Source: Candidatus Alcyoniella australis (GTDB lineage Bacteria; Lernaellota; Lernaellaia; JAVCCG01; Alcyoniellaceae). From it: a stretch of 55,090 nt of DNA. Shown here in pieces: positions 1 to 8,613 of this stretch. A program made the position numbers and the translations under genes. How positions within the stretch are numbered: the stretch's first letter is position 1; the number at the start of each line of letters is the position of its first letter. The notes beneath the pieces were generated by a model. That model had not been told where the DNA came from. It worked only from the letters and a program-made list of their open reading frames with translations, and did no database searches. The DNA lies in NCBI GenBank assembly GCA_030765605.1, contig JAVCCG010000034.1:1-55090 (forward strand), in the 5' to 3' direction.

Positions 1-57
1 CCCCGCCGCCACGCACGGGGGGGGGGGGGGGGGGAGGGGGGGGGGGGGGGGGGGGGG
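1..57. other. Poly-G tract at the contig end, probable artefact
   Basis: Apart from a short C/G-rich start, bases 17-57 are G with a single A. It abuts the stop codon of the reductase gene. Such runs are typical of low-quality read ends or misassembled contig ends rather than biology. The gene beside it is complete, so the artefact does not affect its reading frame. Confidence 0.85.
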
Positions 58-58
58 C

Positions 59-2620
59 TCAGCCGCAGCGCGAGAAGCCGCAGGCCGGGCAGATCACGCA
101 CCCGCCGTCCCCGGCCAGCAATCCGCCGCAATCAGGGCAGACCCCGGCTGACAGTGACTGGTGCCGTTGGCGTTCGTCCGTCAAAGGGGACGATCCGGAC
201 TCGCCCGGCGCATCGACCTCGGAGGCGTTGAGCACCTTGACCAACGCCTGGCTGATGGCCGCCGGACAGCTCATCAGGCGTGAGCCGTTGGCCTCTTCGG
301 GCCCGTTTTTCGAGGCGCGGCGCACTACTGTGTAGCAACGGATTCCCTTGAGCTGATCGACGATCGCCTCGGGATTCACGCCGCAACGCAGGGCCAAACT
401 CACCAAACGGCTGATCGCCTCGGATTGGCTGGGGCATCCGCCGCGCCTTCCGGTGGAGGTGAAGACCTCGGAGAGCCCCTCGATGTCGCGGTTGACCGTA
501 ACGTAGAGCTTGCCGCAACCAGTGTCGTACAGCTCGGTGTAGCCGCGCAGCACCTTGTCCCGCTCGCGCGGTATGGAGCGCGAGCGCGGCTGACGGGAAC
601 GTGCGCCGAGCGGTTGCGCGGGCTTTTCGGATTTGGTCCCCGGCGCGCCGATGTTGAGCACGCTCTCGCGGCTGCCGTAGCGGTAGACCGTGCAGCCCTT
701 GCACCCGAGCTTGTGCGCCAGGCGGTAGACCTGGGCCACGTCCTCGGGTTTGGCGTTTTGCGGCAGGTTGACGGTCTTGCTCACCGCGTTGTCCACGTGC
801 TTTTGGAATGCGGCCTGCATCTTCACGTGCCACTCGGGCTTGACCTCGTGGGCCGTGACGAACAGCCGTCGCAAATCGTCGGGCACGCCGGGCACCTTGG
901 CCAGCGAGCCGCTGCTCGCCAGCTTGTCCAGCAGCCGCTTGGACGCGAACCCCTGCTCCCGAGCGATCCGCAGAAATTCCGGATGCACCTCGGCCAGCTC
1001 GTCGCCGTCGAGCACCTTGCGAAAGTAGCTGACCGCGAACAGCGGCTCGATCCCCGACGAGCAGCCGGCGATGATGCTGATCGTGCCCGTGGGCGCGATG
1101 GTGGTCAGCGTGGCGTTGCGCTGAGGCAGGTTCTGTTTTTTAAAGACCGATTTCTCCCAGTTGGGGAACTTGCCGCGCTGCTCCGCGAGTTCGGCGCCTG
1201 CTTCGCGCGCCTGCTTGCGGATGAAGGCGGCAATTTTTTCGCCGAGCTTGAGCGCCCGCGTCGAGTCGTAGGGGATGCCCAGCTTGATCAACAGGTCGGC
1301 GAATCCCATCACGCCCAGGCCGATCTTGCGGTTGGCCAAGGTAGTCTCGCGGATTTGCTCGAGTGGATAGCAGTTGACCTCGATCACGTCGTCGAGGAAG
1401 CGCACCGCGTCGCGCACCACCTGGCCCAGGCGCTCCATATCGACCTGCGCGCCCGAGGCGAATTGCGCGAGGTTGATCGAGCCCAGGTTGCACGCCTCAT
1501 AGGGCAACAGCGGCTGCTCGCCGCAGGGGTTGGTGCTCTCGATCAGCCCGACCTGCGGCGTGGGATTGAACTGGTTGATGCGGTCGATGAACACCAGCCC
1601 CGGCTCGCCGCTGGACCAGGCCATGTTGACGATCAGCTCGAAGACCGTGCGTGCCCGCAGTTTGCCCGCGGCCTCGTTGCTGCGCGGGTTGATCAATTCG
1701 TATTCGCCGTCGCGCTCCAGCGCCTTCCAAAACGCGTCGGTCAGCGCCACGGAGACGTTGAAGTTGGTCAGCGTCTCCAGGTCGCGTTTGGCCGTGATGA
1801 ACTCGATGATGTCCGGGTGATCGACCCGCAGCACGGCCATGTTCGCGCCGCGTCGTGCGCCGCCTTGCTTGACCGTCTCGGTGGCGGTGTTGAACACGCT
1901 CATGAAGCTCAGCGGTCCGGAGCTGATCCCCGCGGTGCTGGCCACGCGGTCGTTCTTGGGGCGGATGCGGCTGAACGAGAACCCGGTGCCGCCGCCGGTC
2001 TTGTGGATTAGCGCGGTGTTCTTGACCGCCTCGAAGATGCTCTCCATCGAGTCGCCGACCGGCAGCACGAAGCAGGCCGAGAGCTGGCCGTTTTCGCGGC
2101 CGGCGTTCATCAGCGTGGGCGAGTTGGGCAGAAACTGCCGCTGGACCATCAGTTCCAGGAAGCGCTTGCGCCAGCGTTCGACCTCGCGCTTACCGCCCCA
2201 GGACGCCTCGGCCGCAGCCACGGCCGTTGCCACGCGCTGGAACATCTCGCCCGGGGTTTCGATGGTTTGGCCGTTCTCGTCCCGGCGCAGGTAGCGCCGC
2301 CTAAGTACGGTCAGGGCGTTGTCCGACAATCCCAGCTCGTGCCCCTGCTGCTGCAACTCCAGCGCGTCGGCCAGCCCCAGCACCAGCGAGTCGGGCACCT
2401 GTTGGGCGTTGATGTTCTGCAGCTCGGTGAGGATCATTCGCGACAGCTCGTCGGTGCGCTCGTCCGCCAGTTGCTTGTGATCGCTCAGTAGGCTTTTGAT
2501 CTGTTCCAGCGGACCGCCGCGTTGCCGGCTGCGCTGCTCGAGATTTAGCGGCAGGGTCGAGTCGGACGCGGCCTTGGCCTTGGTCTTAACCTTGGACGTC
2601 CTACTCTTTTTTTTGGGCAT
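59..2620 (-). CDS. nrdJ: Adenosylcobalamin-dependent (class II) ribonucleotide reductase
   Basis: Reduces ribonucleotides to deoxyribonucleotides in the cytoplasm, using adenosylcobalamin to make the active-site thiyl radical, so it works with or without oxygen. Of 853 residues, the visible class II/NrdJ_Z features are NSPTLMNAG (about 166-174), the first redox Cys in SACFVLP (Cys183), the catalytic loop NPCGEQ (Asn364, Cys366, Glu368) and a C-terminal zinc ribbon with Cys828, 831, 841, 844, 847 and 852. I see no N-terminal ATP-cone, only a Lys-rich tail. The ATG at 2620 is preferred because GAGAGG lies 8 bases upstream; a GTG at 2629 would overlap that Shine-Dalgarno. No cobalamin riboswitch is visible in the 118-base leader. 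The family is certain; the NDP versus NTP substrate is inferred from subfamily. Confidence 0.96.
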   Translation of the reverse strand: MPKKKSRTSKVKTKAKAASDSTLPLNLEQRSRQRGGPLEQIKSLLSDHKQLADERTDELSRMILTELQNINAQQVPDSLVLGLADALELQQQGHELGLSDNALTVLRRRYLRRDENGQTIETPGEMFQRVATAVAAAEASWGGKREVERWRKRFLELMVQRQFLPNSPTLMNAGRENGQLSACFVLPVGDSMESIFEAVKNTALIHKTGGGTGFSFSRIRPKNDRVASTAGISSGPLSFMSVFNTATETVKQGGARRGANMAVLRVDHPDIIEFITAKRDLETLTNFNVSVALTDAFWKALERDGEYELINPRSNEAAGKLRARTVFELIVNMAWSSGEPGLVFIDRINQFNPTPQVGLIESTNPCGEQPLLPYEACNLGSINLAQFASGAQVDMERLGQVVRDAVRFLDDVIEVNCYPLEQIRETTLANRKIGLGVMGFADLLIKLGIPYDSTRALKLGEKIAAFIRKQAREAGAELAEQRGKFPNWEKSVFKKQNLPQRNATLTTIAPTGTISIIAGCSSGIEPLFAVSYFRKVLDGDELAEVHPEFLRIAREQGFASKRLLDKLASSGSLAKVPGVPDDLRRLFVTAHEVKPEWHVKMQAAFQKHVDNAVSKTVNLPQNAKPEDVAQVYRLAHKLGCKGCTVYRYGSRESVLNIGAPGTKSEKPAQPLGARSRQPRSRSIPRERDKVLRGYTELYDTGCGKLYVTVNRDIEGLSEVFTSTGRRGGCPSQSEAISRLVSLALRCGVNPEAIVDQLKGIRCYTVVRRASKNGPEEANGSRLMSCPAAISQALVKVLNASEVDAPGESGSSPLTDERQRHQSLSAGVCPDCGGLLAGDGGCVICPACGFSRCG

Positions 2621-2693
2621 CGGGGACACCTCTCACCGCGGCATCGACGTCTGTCACGGGCTGGGAAGCTTGAAGTTTTACGCCAAGGGTGTC

Positions 2694-2709
2694 CGGCGTC
2701 AAGACGCCG
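2694..2709. other. Short GC hairpin between nrdJ and the upstream gene
   Basis: CGGCGTC and GACGCCG form a 7-bp inverted repeat separated by AA. No T-run follows on the minus strand, the direction of transcription here, so it is at best a weak or factor-dependent terminator for the gene ending at 2739, or a processing hairpin in the nrdJ leader. Confidence 0.3.
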
Positions 2710-2738
2710 TGTTCCCCTTTTCAATCAACGGATGAGGA

Positions 2739-3275
2739 TTACTTGACCTCGAACACGAATAGGTTGTTCTTGTACTTGTCCTGAATGACCTTGGACATGC
2801 TGTCGCCGAAGTACAGCACGTAGTAGCCAGGCTTGAGCGGCGAGGCGAAGTAGACCTGCTGCATATTCTGCTGGTCGGGCACCGCCGCGGTCTGCACGCT
2901 GATCCCGTCGCCCTGGCGCACGTACATGTCCAGCTGCCAGCGATCGGTCTGCATCACCTGACCGTCGACGAGCTTCTTGCCCTCATAGACCAGCATCACG
3001 GCCGTGCCGTTGCCAGGATCGACGAAGTCATCCCACATCACGAAGCGCGGCTTGCTGTCGAACACCTTGAACTGGGTGTTCTTGGGGAAGCCCTTGACGC
3101 TCTTGCCCTCGTAGTCCTTGACCTCGACATCCGGCCTGAGCAGCTGAATCAGCTTGCCCTCCTGTATGCCCCAAAAGCCCTTGGAGGGCGGAACCTGGTT
3201 CTGGGCGGTGGCGCCCAGGGCCAAAGCCAGCACCATCAACACGCTTAGGGCGATGGTCAGCGAATAGCTACGCAT
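2739..3275 (-). CDS. Secreted protein of unknown function
   Basis: A 178-residue protein with a clear Sec signal peptide: basic MRSY start, hydrophobic core to about residue 22, and a GATAQ cleavage region. The mature part (about 153 residues) is rich in beta-type segments and aromatic residues and has no Cys, so no disulfides. I recognise no family. The start is firm: AAGGAGG lies 6-7 bases before the ATG. It lies upstream of nrdJ on the same strand with a 118-base gap, so co-transcription is possible but not required. Expected location is the periplasm. Confidence 0.8.
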   Translation of the reverse strand: MRSYSLTIALSVLMVLALALGATAQNQVPPSKGFWGIQEGKLIQLLRPDVEVKDYEGKSVKGFPKNTQFKVFDSKPRFVMWDDFVDPGNGTAVMLVYEGKKLVDGQVMQTDRWQLDMYVRQGDGISVQTAAVPDQQNMQQVYFASPLKPGYYVLYFGDSMSKVIQDKYKNNLFVFEVK

Positions 3276-3451
3276 TAAAACCTCCTTGAAATCGAATCAG
3301 CCAGTGCATCGTTTTGTAACCCGGGCGCCGACCGGCTGTCAAATTTGGACAGCGTATGCCGCCGTATGACGTAAGCTGGCAAATATCAGGGCGTTTACGG
3401 TAAATTGGACGACTCTAAGCCGCATCGTTCGCGAGGGTTTAACGAGGAGAT

Positions 3452-4195
3452 ATGTCGGCACCGCCTGAATCAACGCTCGATCAGCAGCAACGCCTGCCCG
3501 GGATCAGTATCTGCTTCCCGTGTCTCAACGACCTGGGAACCATCGGTACGCTGGTGCTGCTGGCGGGCAAGGTGGCGCAGCAGGTGGCTGAGGACTATGA
3601 GATCGTGATCGTCGACGACGAGAGCGTTGATGGCTCGCGCGAGCTGCTCGGCGAGTTGGCGGCCGACGATCCCCGGGTTCGAGTGCTGTTCAACGAGCGC
3701 AACCAGGGTTACGGCCGCACCATCGCCCGGCTGCTCTCCGAGGCGCGGATGCCCTACGTGTTCTACACCGACGGCGACGGCCAATACGACGTGCGCGAGC
3801 TACCGCTGTTGGTGCAACGCATCGGCCCGGATACGCCGGTGGTCAACGGCTACAAGATCACGCGCTCGGATCCCTGGTTCCGCATCCTGCTTGGGCGGGT
3901 CTACCACTACACAGCCAAACTGATGTTCGGCCTGCGGGTGCGCGACGTGGACTGCGACTTCCGACTGTTCCAACGCCGGACCCTGGAGTCGCTTGATCTG
4001 ACCTGCAACGGCGGTGCGGTCTGTGTCGAGCTGGTCAAGAAGATCGAGCGCCAGGGCCTGGCCATCGCCGAGGTGCCGGTGCACCATTACTTCCGCACCT
4101 ACGGCAAGAGCCAGTTCTTCAACCTTGGGCGCATCACGCGCGTGATCCGCGAGTTCGCAACGCTGTGGTGGACGCTGTACGTGCGCGACCGCTGA
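3452..4195 (+). CDS. GT2 glycosyltransferase, polyprenol-phosphate type
   Basis: First gene of the six-gene operon running to 9587. The 247-residue GT-A fold has the nucleotide-binding region VDDESVDGS (about residues 52-60) and the metal-binding DGDGQYD (about 108-114). The layout, with no obvious C-terminal membrane domain, is that of DPM1/ArnC-like enzymes that transfer a sugar from an NDP donor to a lipid phosphate or acceptor. GAGGAG lies 2-3 bases before the ATG. Its stop overlaps the next start (TGATG at 4193-4197), indicating translational coupling. Substrate cannot be read from the sequence. It could act on the product of the neighbouring radical SAM enzymes. Confidence 0.85.
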   Translation: MSAPPESTLDQQQRLPGISICFPCLNDLGTIGTLVLLAGKVAQQVAEDYEIVIVDDESVDGSRELLGELAADDPRVRVLFNERNQGYGRTIARLLSEARMPYVFYTDGDGQYDVRELPLLVQRIGPDTPVVNGYKITRSDPWFRILLGRVYHYTAKLMFGLRVRDVDCDFRLFQRRTLESLDLTCNGGAVCVELVKKIERQGLAIAEVPVHHYFRTYGKSQFFNLGRITRVIREFATLWWTLYVRDR

Positions 4196-5628
4196 TGAAT
4201 AAACCAGGCAAGGTAACGCTGATCCAGCCGCCGTTGCACCACGGGCCGCTGTTTCTGCCCGCGGAGGTCGGCACGCGTTTCAGCTGCTTCCCGGCTCTGG
4301 GGCTGCTCACGCTGCGGGCCGGGATTAAAAAGCGCCTGGGGATCCAGGCCGCGTACCTCGACGCCGACGCCCTGGGACTTAGCGTCGAGCGTGCAGCGCA
4401 GCTCGTCGCGGCCACGGGCCCGGACGTGGTCGGGATTTCGATGGACAGCTTCACCATGAAAAACACCATCGCCCTGGCGCGAGCAATTAAACGCCTCGCG
4501 CCGCGCACGGTGGTGGCGGTCGGCGGCGTACACCCCACGATCTATCCGCGAGAGACAGCGGCGCTGGAGGGGATCGACTGGGCGTTCTGCGGCGAGGCGG
4601 ACCATGCCTTTCCCGAGGCGTTGGAAGCCCATGCCCGCGGCGCGTTGCCCAATATCCGCGGCGTGGCGTACCAGGCTGAGGGAGAGGTTGTTTTCGCAGG
4701 GCCCGCCGAGCCGATTGAAAACCTGGACGACCTGCCGTTTCCCGACTGGACCGGAGTCGAGCTGACGCCCTATTTCTCGGCCCCGGCAGCGGGGCGGCCG
4801 GTGCTGAGCATGATCACCAGCCGCGGTTGCCCGTTCCGCTGCACGTTTTGCGACCGGCCGCGGTTGGCGCATGGACTGCGCACCTGTTCGGCCGAGGCCG
4901 TGGTTGAGCAGATGCTCGAGCTTAAACGGATCGGCGCGCGCGAGATCAGCATCTACGACGACAACCTGACCGCCGATCGCAAACGCGCCCTGGCCGTGGC
5001 CGAGATGCTGGCGCAACGCGGCGCGCCCATCGGCTTTGACCTGCGCTCGCGCGTGGACACCATCGACGCGGAACTGCTCGACGTGTTGGCCCGCGCGGGC
5101 TGCCGTCGAATCTACTTCGGCGTGGAGTCGGGCGACCCGCAGGTGCTCAAGAACATCAAGAAGGGAATCGACCTGGATCAGACGCGGCGGGTGTTCGAGC
5201 ACGCGCGCCGACGCGGCATTCGTCGGCTGGCCTACTTCATGTTCGGACTGCCCGGCGAGGGGCTCGACGCGGCGCAACGCACCATCGAGTTCGCGCGTTC
5301 GCTCAAGGCCGACTACTACCTGTTCGAGATCTTCATCCCCATGCCCTGCACCGAGGCCTACGACTCGGCGCTGGCCGATGGGACAATCGAGCGCGATTAC
5401 TGGGCCGGGCAGGCCGCTGATCCGCAGCCGGATTTCACGCCCCCCTCCTATCCCGGGCTGCTCGATCCCGAACAGTTGGCGCGGATCAACTCCGAGGCCT
5501 ACCGCAAGGTGGTGCTCAGGCCGGGCTACGTGCTGCGCAGTTTGTTGGCCGTGCGCACGCCGCAAGAGATCGCGTTGCGCGTACGCGCCGCACTGGACCT
5601 GCTGCGGATGCGCGGAGGCGCGGCGTGA
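4195..5628 (+). CDS. B12-binding-domain radical SAM protein
   Basis: A 477-residue protein with an N-terminal Rossmann-like cobalamin-binding domain (about 1-140, with DVVGISMDS and VAVGGVHPT) and a radical SAM core whose [4Fe-4S] motif CPFRCTFC has Cys212, 216 and 219, then a C-terminal helical tail. This is the BchE/P-methylase/HpnP-like class, whose members methylate unactivated carbons or cyclise substrates. I see DADALG where many cobalamin domains have DxHxxG, so the cobalt-ligating His may be absent, as in several members of this class. The ATG at 4195 is chosen over the GTG at 4165 because it couples to the preceding stop. It overlaps the next gene by GTGA. Product unknown. Confidence 0.88.
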   Translation: MNKPGKVTLIQPPLHHGPLFLPAEVGTRFSCFPALGLLTLRAGIKKRLGIQAAYLDADALGLSVERAAQLVAATGPDVVGISMDSFTMKNTIALARAIKRLAPRTVVAVGGVHPTIYPRETAALEGIDWAFCGEADHAFPEALEAHARGALPNIRGVAYQAEGEVVFAGPAEPIENLDDLPFPDWTGVELTPYFSAPAAGRPVLSMITSRGCPFRCTFCDRPRLAHGLRTCSAEAVVEQMLELKRIGAREISIYDDNLTADRKRALAVAEMLAQRGAPIGFDLRSRVDTIDAELLDVLARAGCRRIYFGVESGDPQVLKNIKKGIDLDQTRRVFEHARRRGIRRLAYFMFGLPGEGLDAAQRTIEFARSLKADYYLFEIFIPMPCTEAYDSALADGTIERDYWAGQAADPQPDFTPPSYPGLLDPEQLARINSEAYRKVVLRPGYVLRSLLAVRTPQEIALRVRAALDLLRMRGGAA

Positions 5629-6707
5629 GTCAGGCGCGACTGGCCCGCGAGCTGGTGGCGCGCAGCCGTCGTAACCGACTGCGCGGCTACCTGGAACTGC
5701 TGGCGCGCAAGATGACCGCGCGCAGGCTGGCCAACATGGCGCTTAACGAGTGGGAGTTCCGCACTCGGCGGGTCAAGCTGCGCTCGCTGCCGCCGCAGAT
5801 TACTCTCGACGTGACCAACTACTGCAACCTGCACTGTCCGCTGTGCGCCACGGGTGCGCGGCTGCACAAGGCGTTGCCGCAACGCATCGATCTGCAGGAC
5901 GCCGAGCGGATCATGGCCCGCTTTGCCGCGCACAGTTTCCACGTGTTTCTCTATTGCTGGGGTGAGCCGCTGCTGCACCCGGAGTTGCCGGAAATCGTGC
6001 GCATCGCCCGCTCGATGAACCTAGCGGTGACGATCAGCAGCAACTTGCAGCAGCCGCTGAGCCTCGATCGGGCGCGCGAGCTGGTGGCCGCCGGGCCCGA
6101 CGTGATTGTGGCCTCGATCGACGGCCTGACCCAGGCGGTCTACGAGCACTACCGCGCCGGCGGCAGCCTGGAGACTGCATTGGACGGGCTGGCCAAACTG
6201 CGCCAAGCCCGCGACGAGCTGGGTCTGGATCGTCCGCTGCTCGAGTGGCAGACCCTGCTGTTTAGGCACAATCTGCACCAGGCGCCGGCGATTATCGGCC
6301 GTTATCGCGAGCTGGGTGCGGATCGATTGAGCTTCGAGTCGCCCAACCTGCCCTTTGACATGGCCGATGGCGAGCAGGCCCAACGCTGGCTGCTCGATCC
6401 GGGCGACGACCCGACGAGTCGCGACGTCAAGGACAACGTGGACGGCGCGTGCTGGTGGCCCTACCGCTCGGCGATCATCGGCGTGGACGGTTCGATCAGC
6501 CCCTGCTGCTACGTCTACGGCGAGCAGGCGCAGTGGGGCAACATGCTCGAGCGCGACTTCGCCCAAATTTGGAACTCGCCGAAGTTCGTGGCCCTGCGCA
6601 GCGTGTTCGCCCATCCCGGCTCGCCGCCGCCCGCGCCGTGCGACCGCTGCTCGGTGACCAGGCGCTTTGCCGCGGGTGTCGAGCCGCCGGTCCGGAGCAA
6701 CCGATGA
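5625..6707 (+). CDS. Radical SAM protein with SPASM-like C-terminus
   Basis: A 360-residue radical SAM enzyme: CNLHCPLC supplies Cys67, 71 and 74, followed by the GGE-like segment WGEPLLHPE (about 109-117). The C-terminal 90 residues carry CWWP, SPCC and CDRC, the pattern of a SPASM/twitch auxiliary-cluster domain, with the typical phrase on nearness to a residue count of WNS. SPASM enzymes usually modify peptides, but relatives act on lipids and sugars. Start is GTG inside the GTGA overlap with the gene before, and it overlaps the next gene by ATGA. No precursor peptide gene is evident nearby, so a ribosomal-peptide substrate is not supported. Confidence 0.87.
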   Translation: MSQARLARELVARSRRNRLRGYLELLARKMTARRLANMALNEWEFRTRRVKLRSLPPQITLDVTNYCNLHCPLCATGARLHKALPQRIDLQDAERIMARFAAHSFHVFLYCWGEPLLHPELPEIVRIARSMNLAVTISSNLQQPLSLDRARELVAAGPDVIVASIDGLTQAVYEHYRAGGSLETALDGLAKLRQARDELGLDRPLLEWQTLLFRHNLHQAPAIIGRYRELGADRLSFESPNLPFDMADGEQAQRWLLDPGDDPTSRDVKDNVDGACWWPYRSAIIGVDGSISPCCYVYGEQAQWGNMLERDFAQIWNSPKFVALRSVFAHPGSPPPAPCDRCSVTRRFAAGVEPPVRSNR

Positions 6708-7597
6708 GCGCCGAGCCGCGCTTCTCGATCGTGATCCCGCACCTCGACGCGCCGCTGATCGACCGCGTGCTGCTCGCGGCCTTGGAGCAGGCGCAGCGAC
6801 TCGATGGCGAGCTGATCGTGATCGGCATGGAACGCGGGACGCGACGCCTCGATCCCTGGCGCACGGCGGTCACGCCGCGGCTGACGCTGATCGATACCGA
6901 CCGGCCGTTGAACGCGGGCTCGGCGCGCAACATGGGCGTGGACGCGGCCGTAGCGGAGAGGCTGCTGTTCATCGACGCCGACGCCGTGCCGCAGCCCGGT
7001 TGGGCCGCGACGCTGTGCGCGGCCCTTGAGCACAGTCCGCTGTGCGGCGGCTCCGTAGAGTTCGGCGCGGCCACACGTTGGATGTTGGCCGATAACCTCG
7101 CAGCGTTCTTCGACCTGACCCCCCTGACGAAGCGCGGCCCCACGCGTTCGATCTGCAGCGTGAACATGGGGATTACGCGCAGTCTGTTCCGACGCCTGAG
7201 CGGCTTTGACCAACGGCTGAACACCGGCGAGGATTTCGACCTGCTGCTGCGCGCGCTGGAGGCCGGAATCCATCCGCTGTTCGAGCCTGCGGCGCGGGTG
7301 CTGCACTTGCCTCAGCGCAACAGCCGCGAGGCGTTGCAGCAACACGCCCGGGACTGGGCCGCGGGCTCGGTCCTGGTCAGGAAGCGTCGAAACCGGCCAC
7401 TGCTGCCCGGACCGCTGTTCCGGCCGCTGTGGTTGCGGCTGCTCGGCGCGCCCCTGGCGTTGATGGCCGCAACAGTCTCGCTGTGGCGCGCACGCCGCGT
7501 ACTCGATGCGCCCTGGGAGCTGCTCGGGCCGGTCTATTGCTCGCGCCGGGCGTGGTTTAGGCAGGCAGCGCAGACGCTGGGCGGGGAGGGGCGATGA
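6704..7597 (+). CDS. GT2 glycosyltransferase
   Basis: A 297-residue GT2 enzyme opening with FSIVIPHLD, then LNAGSARNMG (about 66-75) and the metal site FIDADA (about 88-93), followed by GEDFDLLLRA (about 178-187), the acceptor-side ED motif. One hydrophobic stretch near residues 246-262 suggests membrane association. The ATG at 6704 overlaps the preceding stop as ATGA; the longer open frame upstream is not coding. It likely transfers a sugar to the same acceptor as its operon partners. Substrate unknown. Confidence 0.85.
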   Translation: MSAEPRFSIVIPHLDAPLIDRVLLAALEQAQRLDGELIVIGMERGTRRLDPWRTAVTPRLTLIDTDRPLNAGSARNMGVDAAVAERLLFIDADAVPQPGWAATLCAALEHSPLCGGSVEFGAATRWMLADNLAAFFDLTPLTKRGPTRSICSVNMGITRSLFRRLSGFDQRLNTGEDFDLLLRALEAGIHPLFEPAARVLHLPQRNSREALQQHARDWAAGSVLVRKRRNRPLLPGPLFRPLWLRLLGAPLALMAATVSLWRARRVLDAPWELLGPVYCSRRAWFRQAAQTLGGEGR

Positions 7598-8613
7598 TCG
7601 GTATGCCCGGCCGCCAATTGATTTTGTTCGTCACCCAGCAGTGCCCGTTGCGCTGCGTGCATTGTTTCAACCGCCAGGCCCCGCAAAATTTAAAAGGTCC
7701 TGAGATCAACGTGGAAGAGGCGCGATTGGTCGGCCGCGAGCTTAAACCCATCGGCCAGCTCTCGATCTCGGGCGGGGAGCCGTTCGTGCGCAAAGATCTG
7801 CCTGAACTGATCGAGGCGGTGCGAGCTGAGGGCGGCGCGCGTTATCTCGACATCCCCACCGCGGGCTGGCAGCCCGGGCAGGTGCAGCAGACGATGAGCG
7901 CAATCCTCAAGCAGCGAGCCTGGCGGCGCATCTCGCTCAACCTCTCGCTGGACGGCGACGTCGAGCAGCACGACCGGATCCGCGGCCGTGCCGGATCGTA
8001 CGAGCGCTTGATCGAAACCTACCGCAGCGTGCTGCCGTTGCGCGCCGACTCGCGGCTGCAACTCAAGGCGGTGATCACCCTGATGCAGGGCACGGCCGGC
8101 GCGCTGGATCAGACGTTGAACGCCATGCGGCGCGATATGCCGCAGCTGGATTACGCGCATGTGGAGCCGTATCGCGGCCCGGATTTGGGCGAGGGCATTG
8201 CTCCGCCCAGCGCGCAGAGCATGCGCCAGTGTCGCGAGCTGGTGTTCGGGCTCTACCGCGGCCGCCGCGGGCTCGGTCCGCTGCGCGCGGCGTTCAAGCG
8301 CGTGCTGTGGGACGAGTATACGGAGCTGCTCGATGGAGGGCCGCCGCGGATCAACTGCCGGGCGCCGGACCTGGGGTTGGTGGTCGGCGAGCGGCTTGAG
8401 GTCTCGTTCTGCGAGCCGGGTCCGCTGCTGGGCAGCCTGCGCGAACAAAGCCTGGCACAGATCCTCGCCGGGCCGCGCGCCCGTAGCGAGCGCGAGCGCA
8501 TCGCCCGCGGTTGCGCCTGCACCCATTCGTGCTTTATGCAGCCCTCGGCCCTGTACTCGCCGCGGGCCTGGACCAGGGTGCCGCTGATGCTGATCAAGGG
8601 AGGCGGCCGATGA
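7594..8613 (+). CDS. Radical SAM protein, auxiliary-cluster type
   Basis: A 339-residue radical SAM enzyme. CPLRCVHC gives Cys17, 21 and 24, and LSISGGEPF (about 51-59) is the SAM-binding GGE motif. Late Cys residues (NCRAP, SFCEP, GCACTHSC) suit an auxiliary iron-sulfur cluster. It resembles the large group of SPASM-type AdoMet radicals found in accessory clusters. Coupled at both ends: ATGA with the preceding glycosyltransferase and ATGA with the next. Third radical SAM of the operon; its substrate cannot be named. Confidence 0.85.
   Translation: MIGMPGRQLILFVTQQCPLRCVHCFNRQAPQNLKGPEINVEEARLVGRELKPIGQLSISGGEPFVRKDLPELIEAVRAEGGARYLDIPTAGWQPGQVQQTMSAILKQRAWRRISLNLSLDGDVEQHDRIRGRAGSYERLIETYRSVLPLRADSRLQLKAVITLMQGTAGALDQTLNAMRRDMPQLDYAHVEPYRGPDLGEGIAPPSAQSMRQCRELVFGLYRGRRGLGPLRAAFKRVLWDEYTELLDGGPPRINCRAPDLGLVVGERLEVSFCEPGPLLGSLREQSLAQILAGPRARSERERIARGCACTHSCFMQPSALYSPRAWTRVPLMLIKGGGR

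Noticed and set aside
425-2011. A 528-codon open frame on the plus strand across nrdJ
   Set aside because: It is antisense to a certain gene, Arg/Ala/Leu/His-rich as expected of shadow frames in GC-rich DNA, and has no family features.
2621-2738. Cobalamin riboswitch upstream of B12-dependent nrdJ
   Set aside because: The gap is only 118 bases and lacks the GCCACTG-type B12 box; the only structure is a 7-bp hairpin.
5036-5674. An overlapping open frame inside the B12 radical SAM gene
   Set aside because: Another frame of the same strand with Ser/Arg/Pro-rich product; explained by GC-rich third positions.
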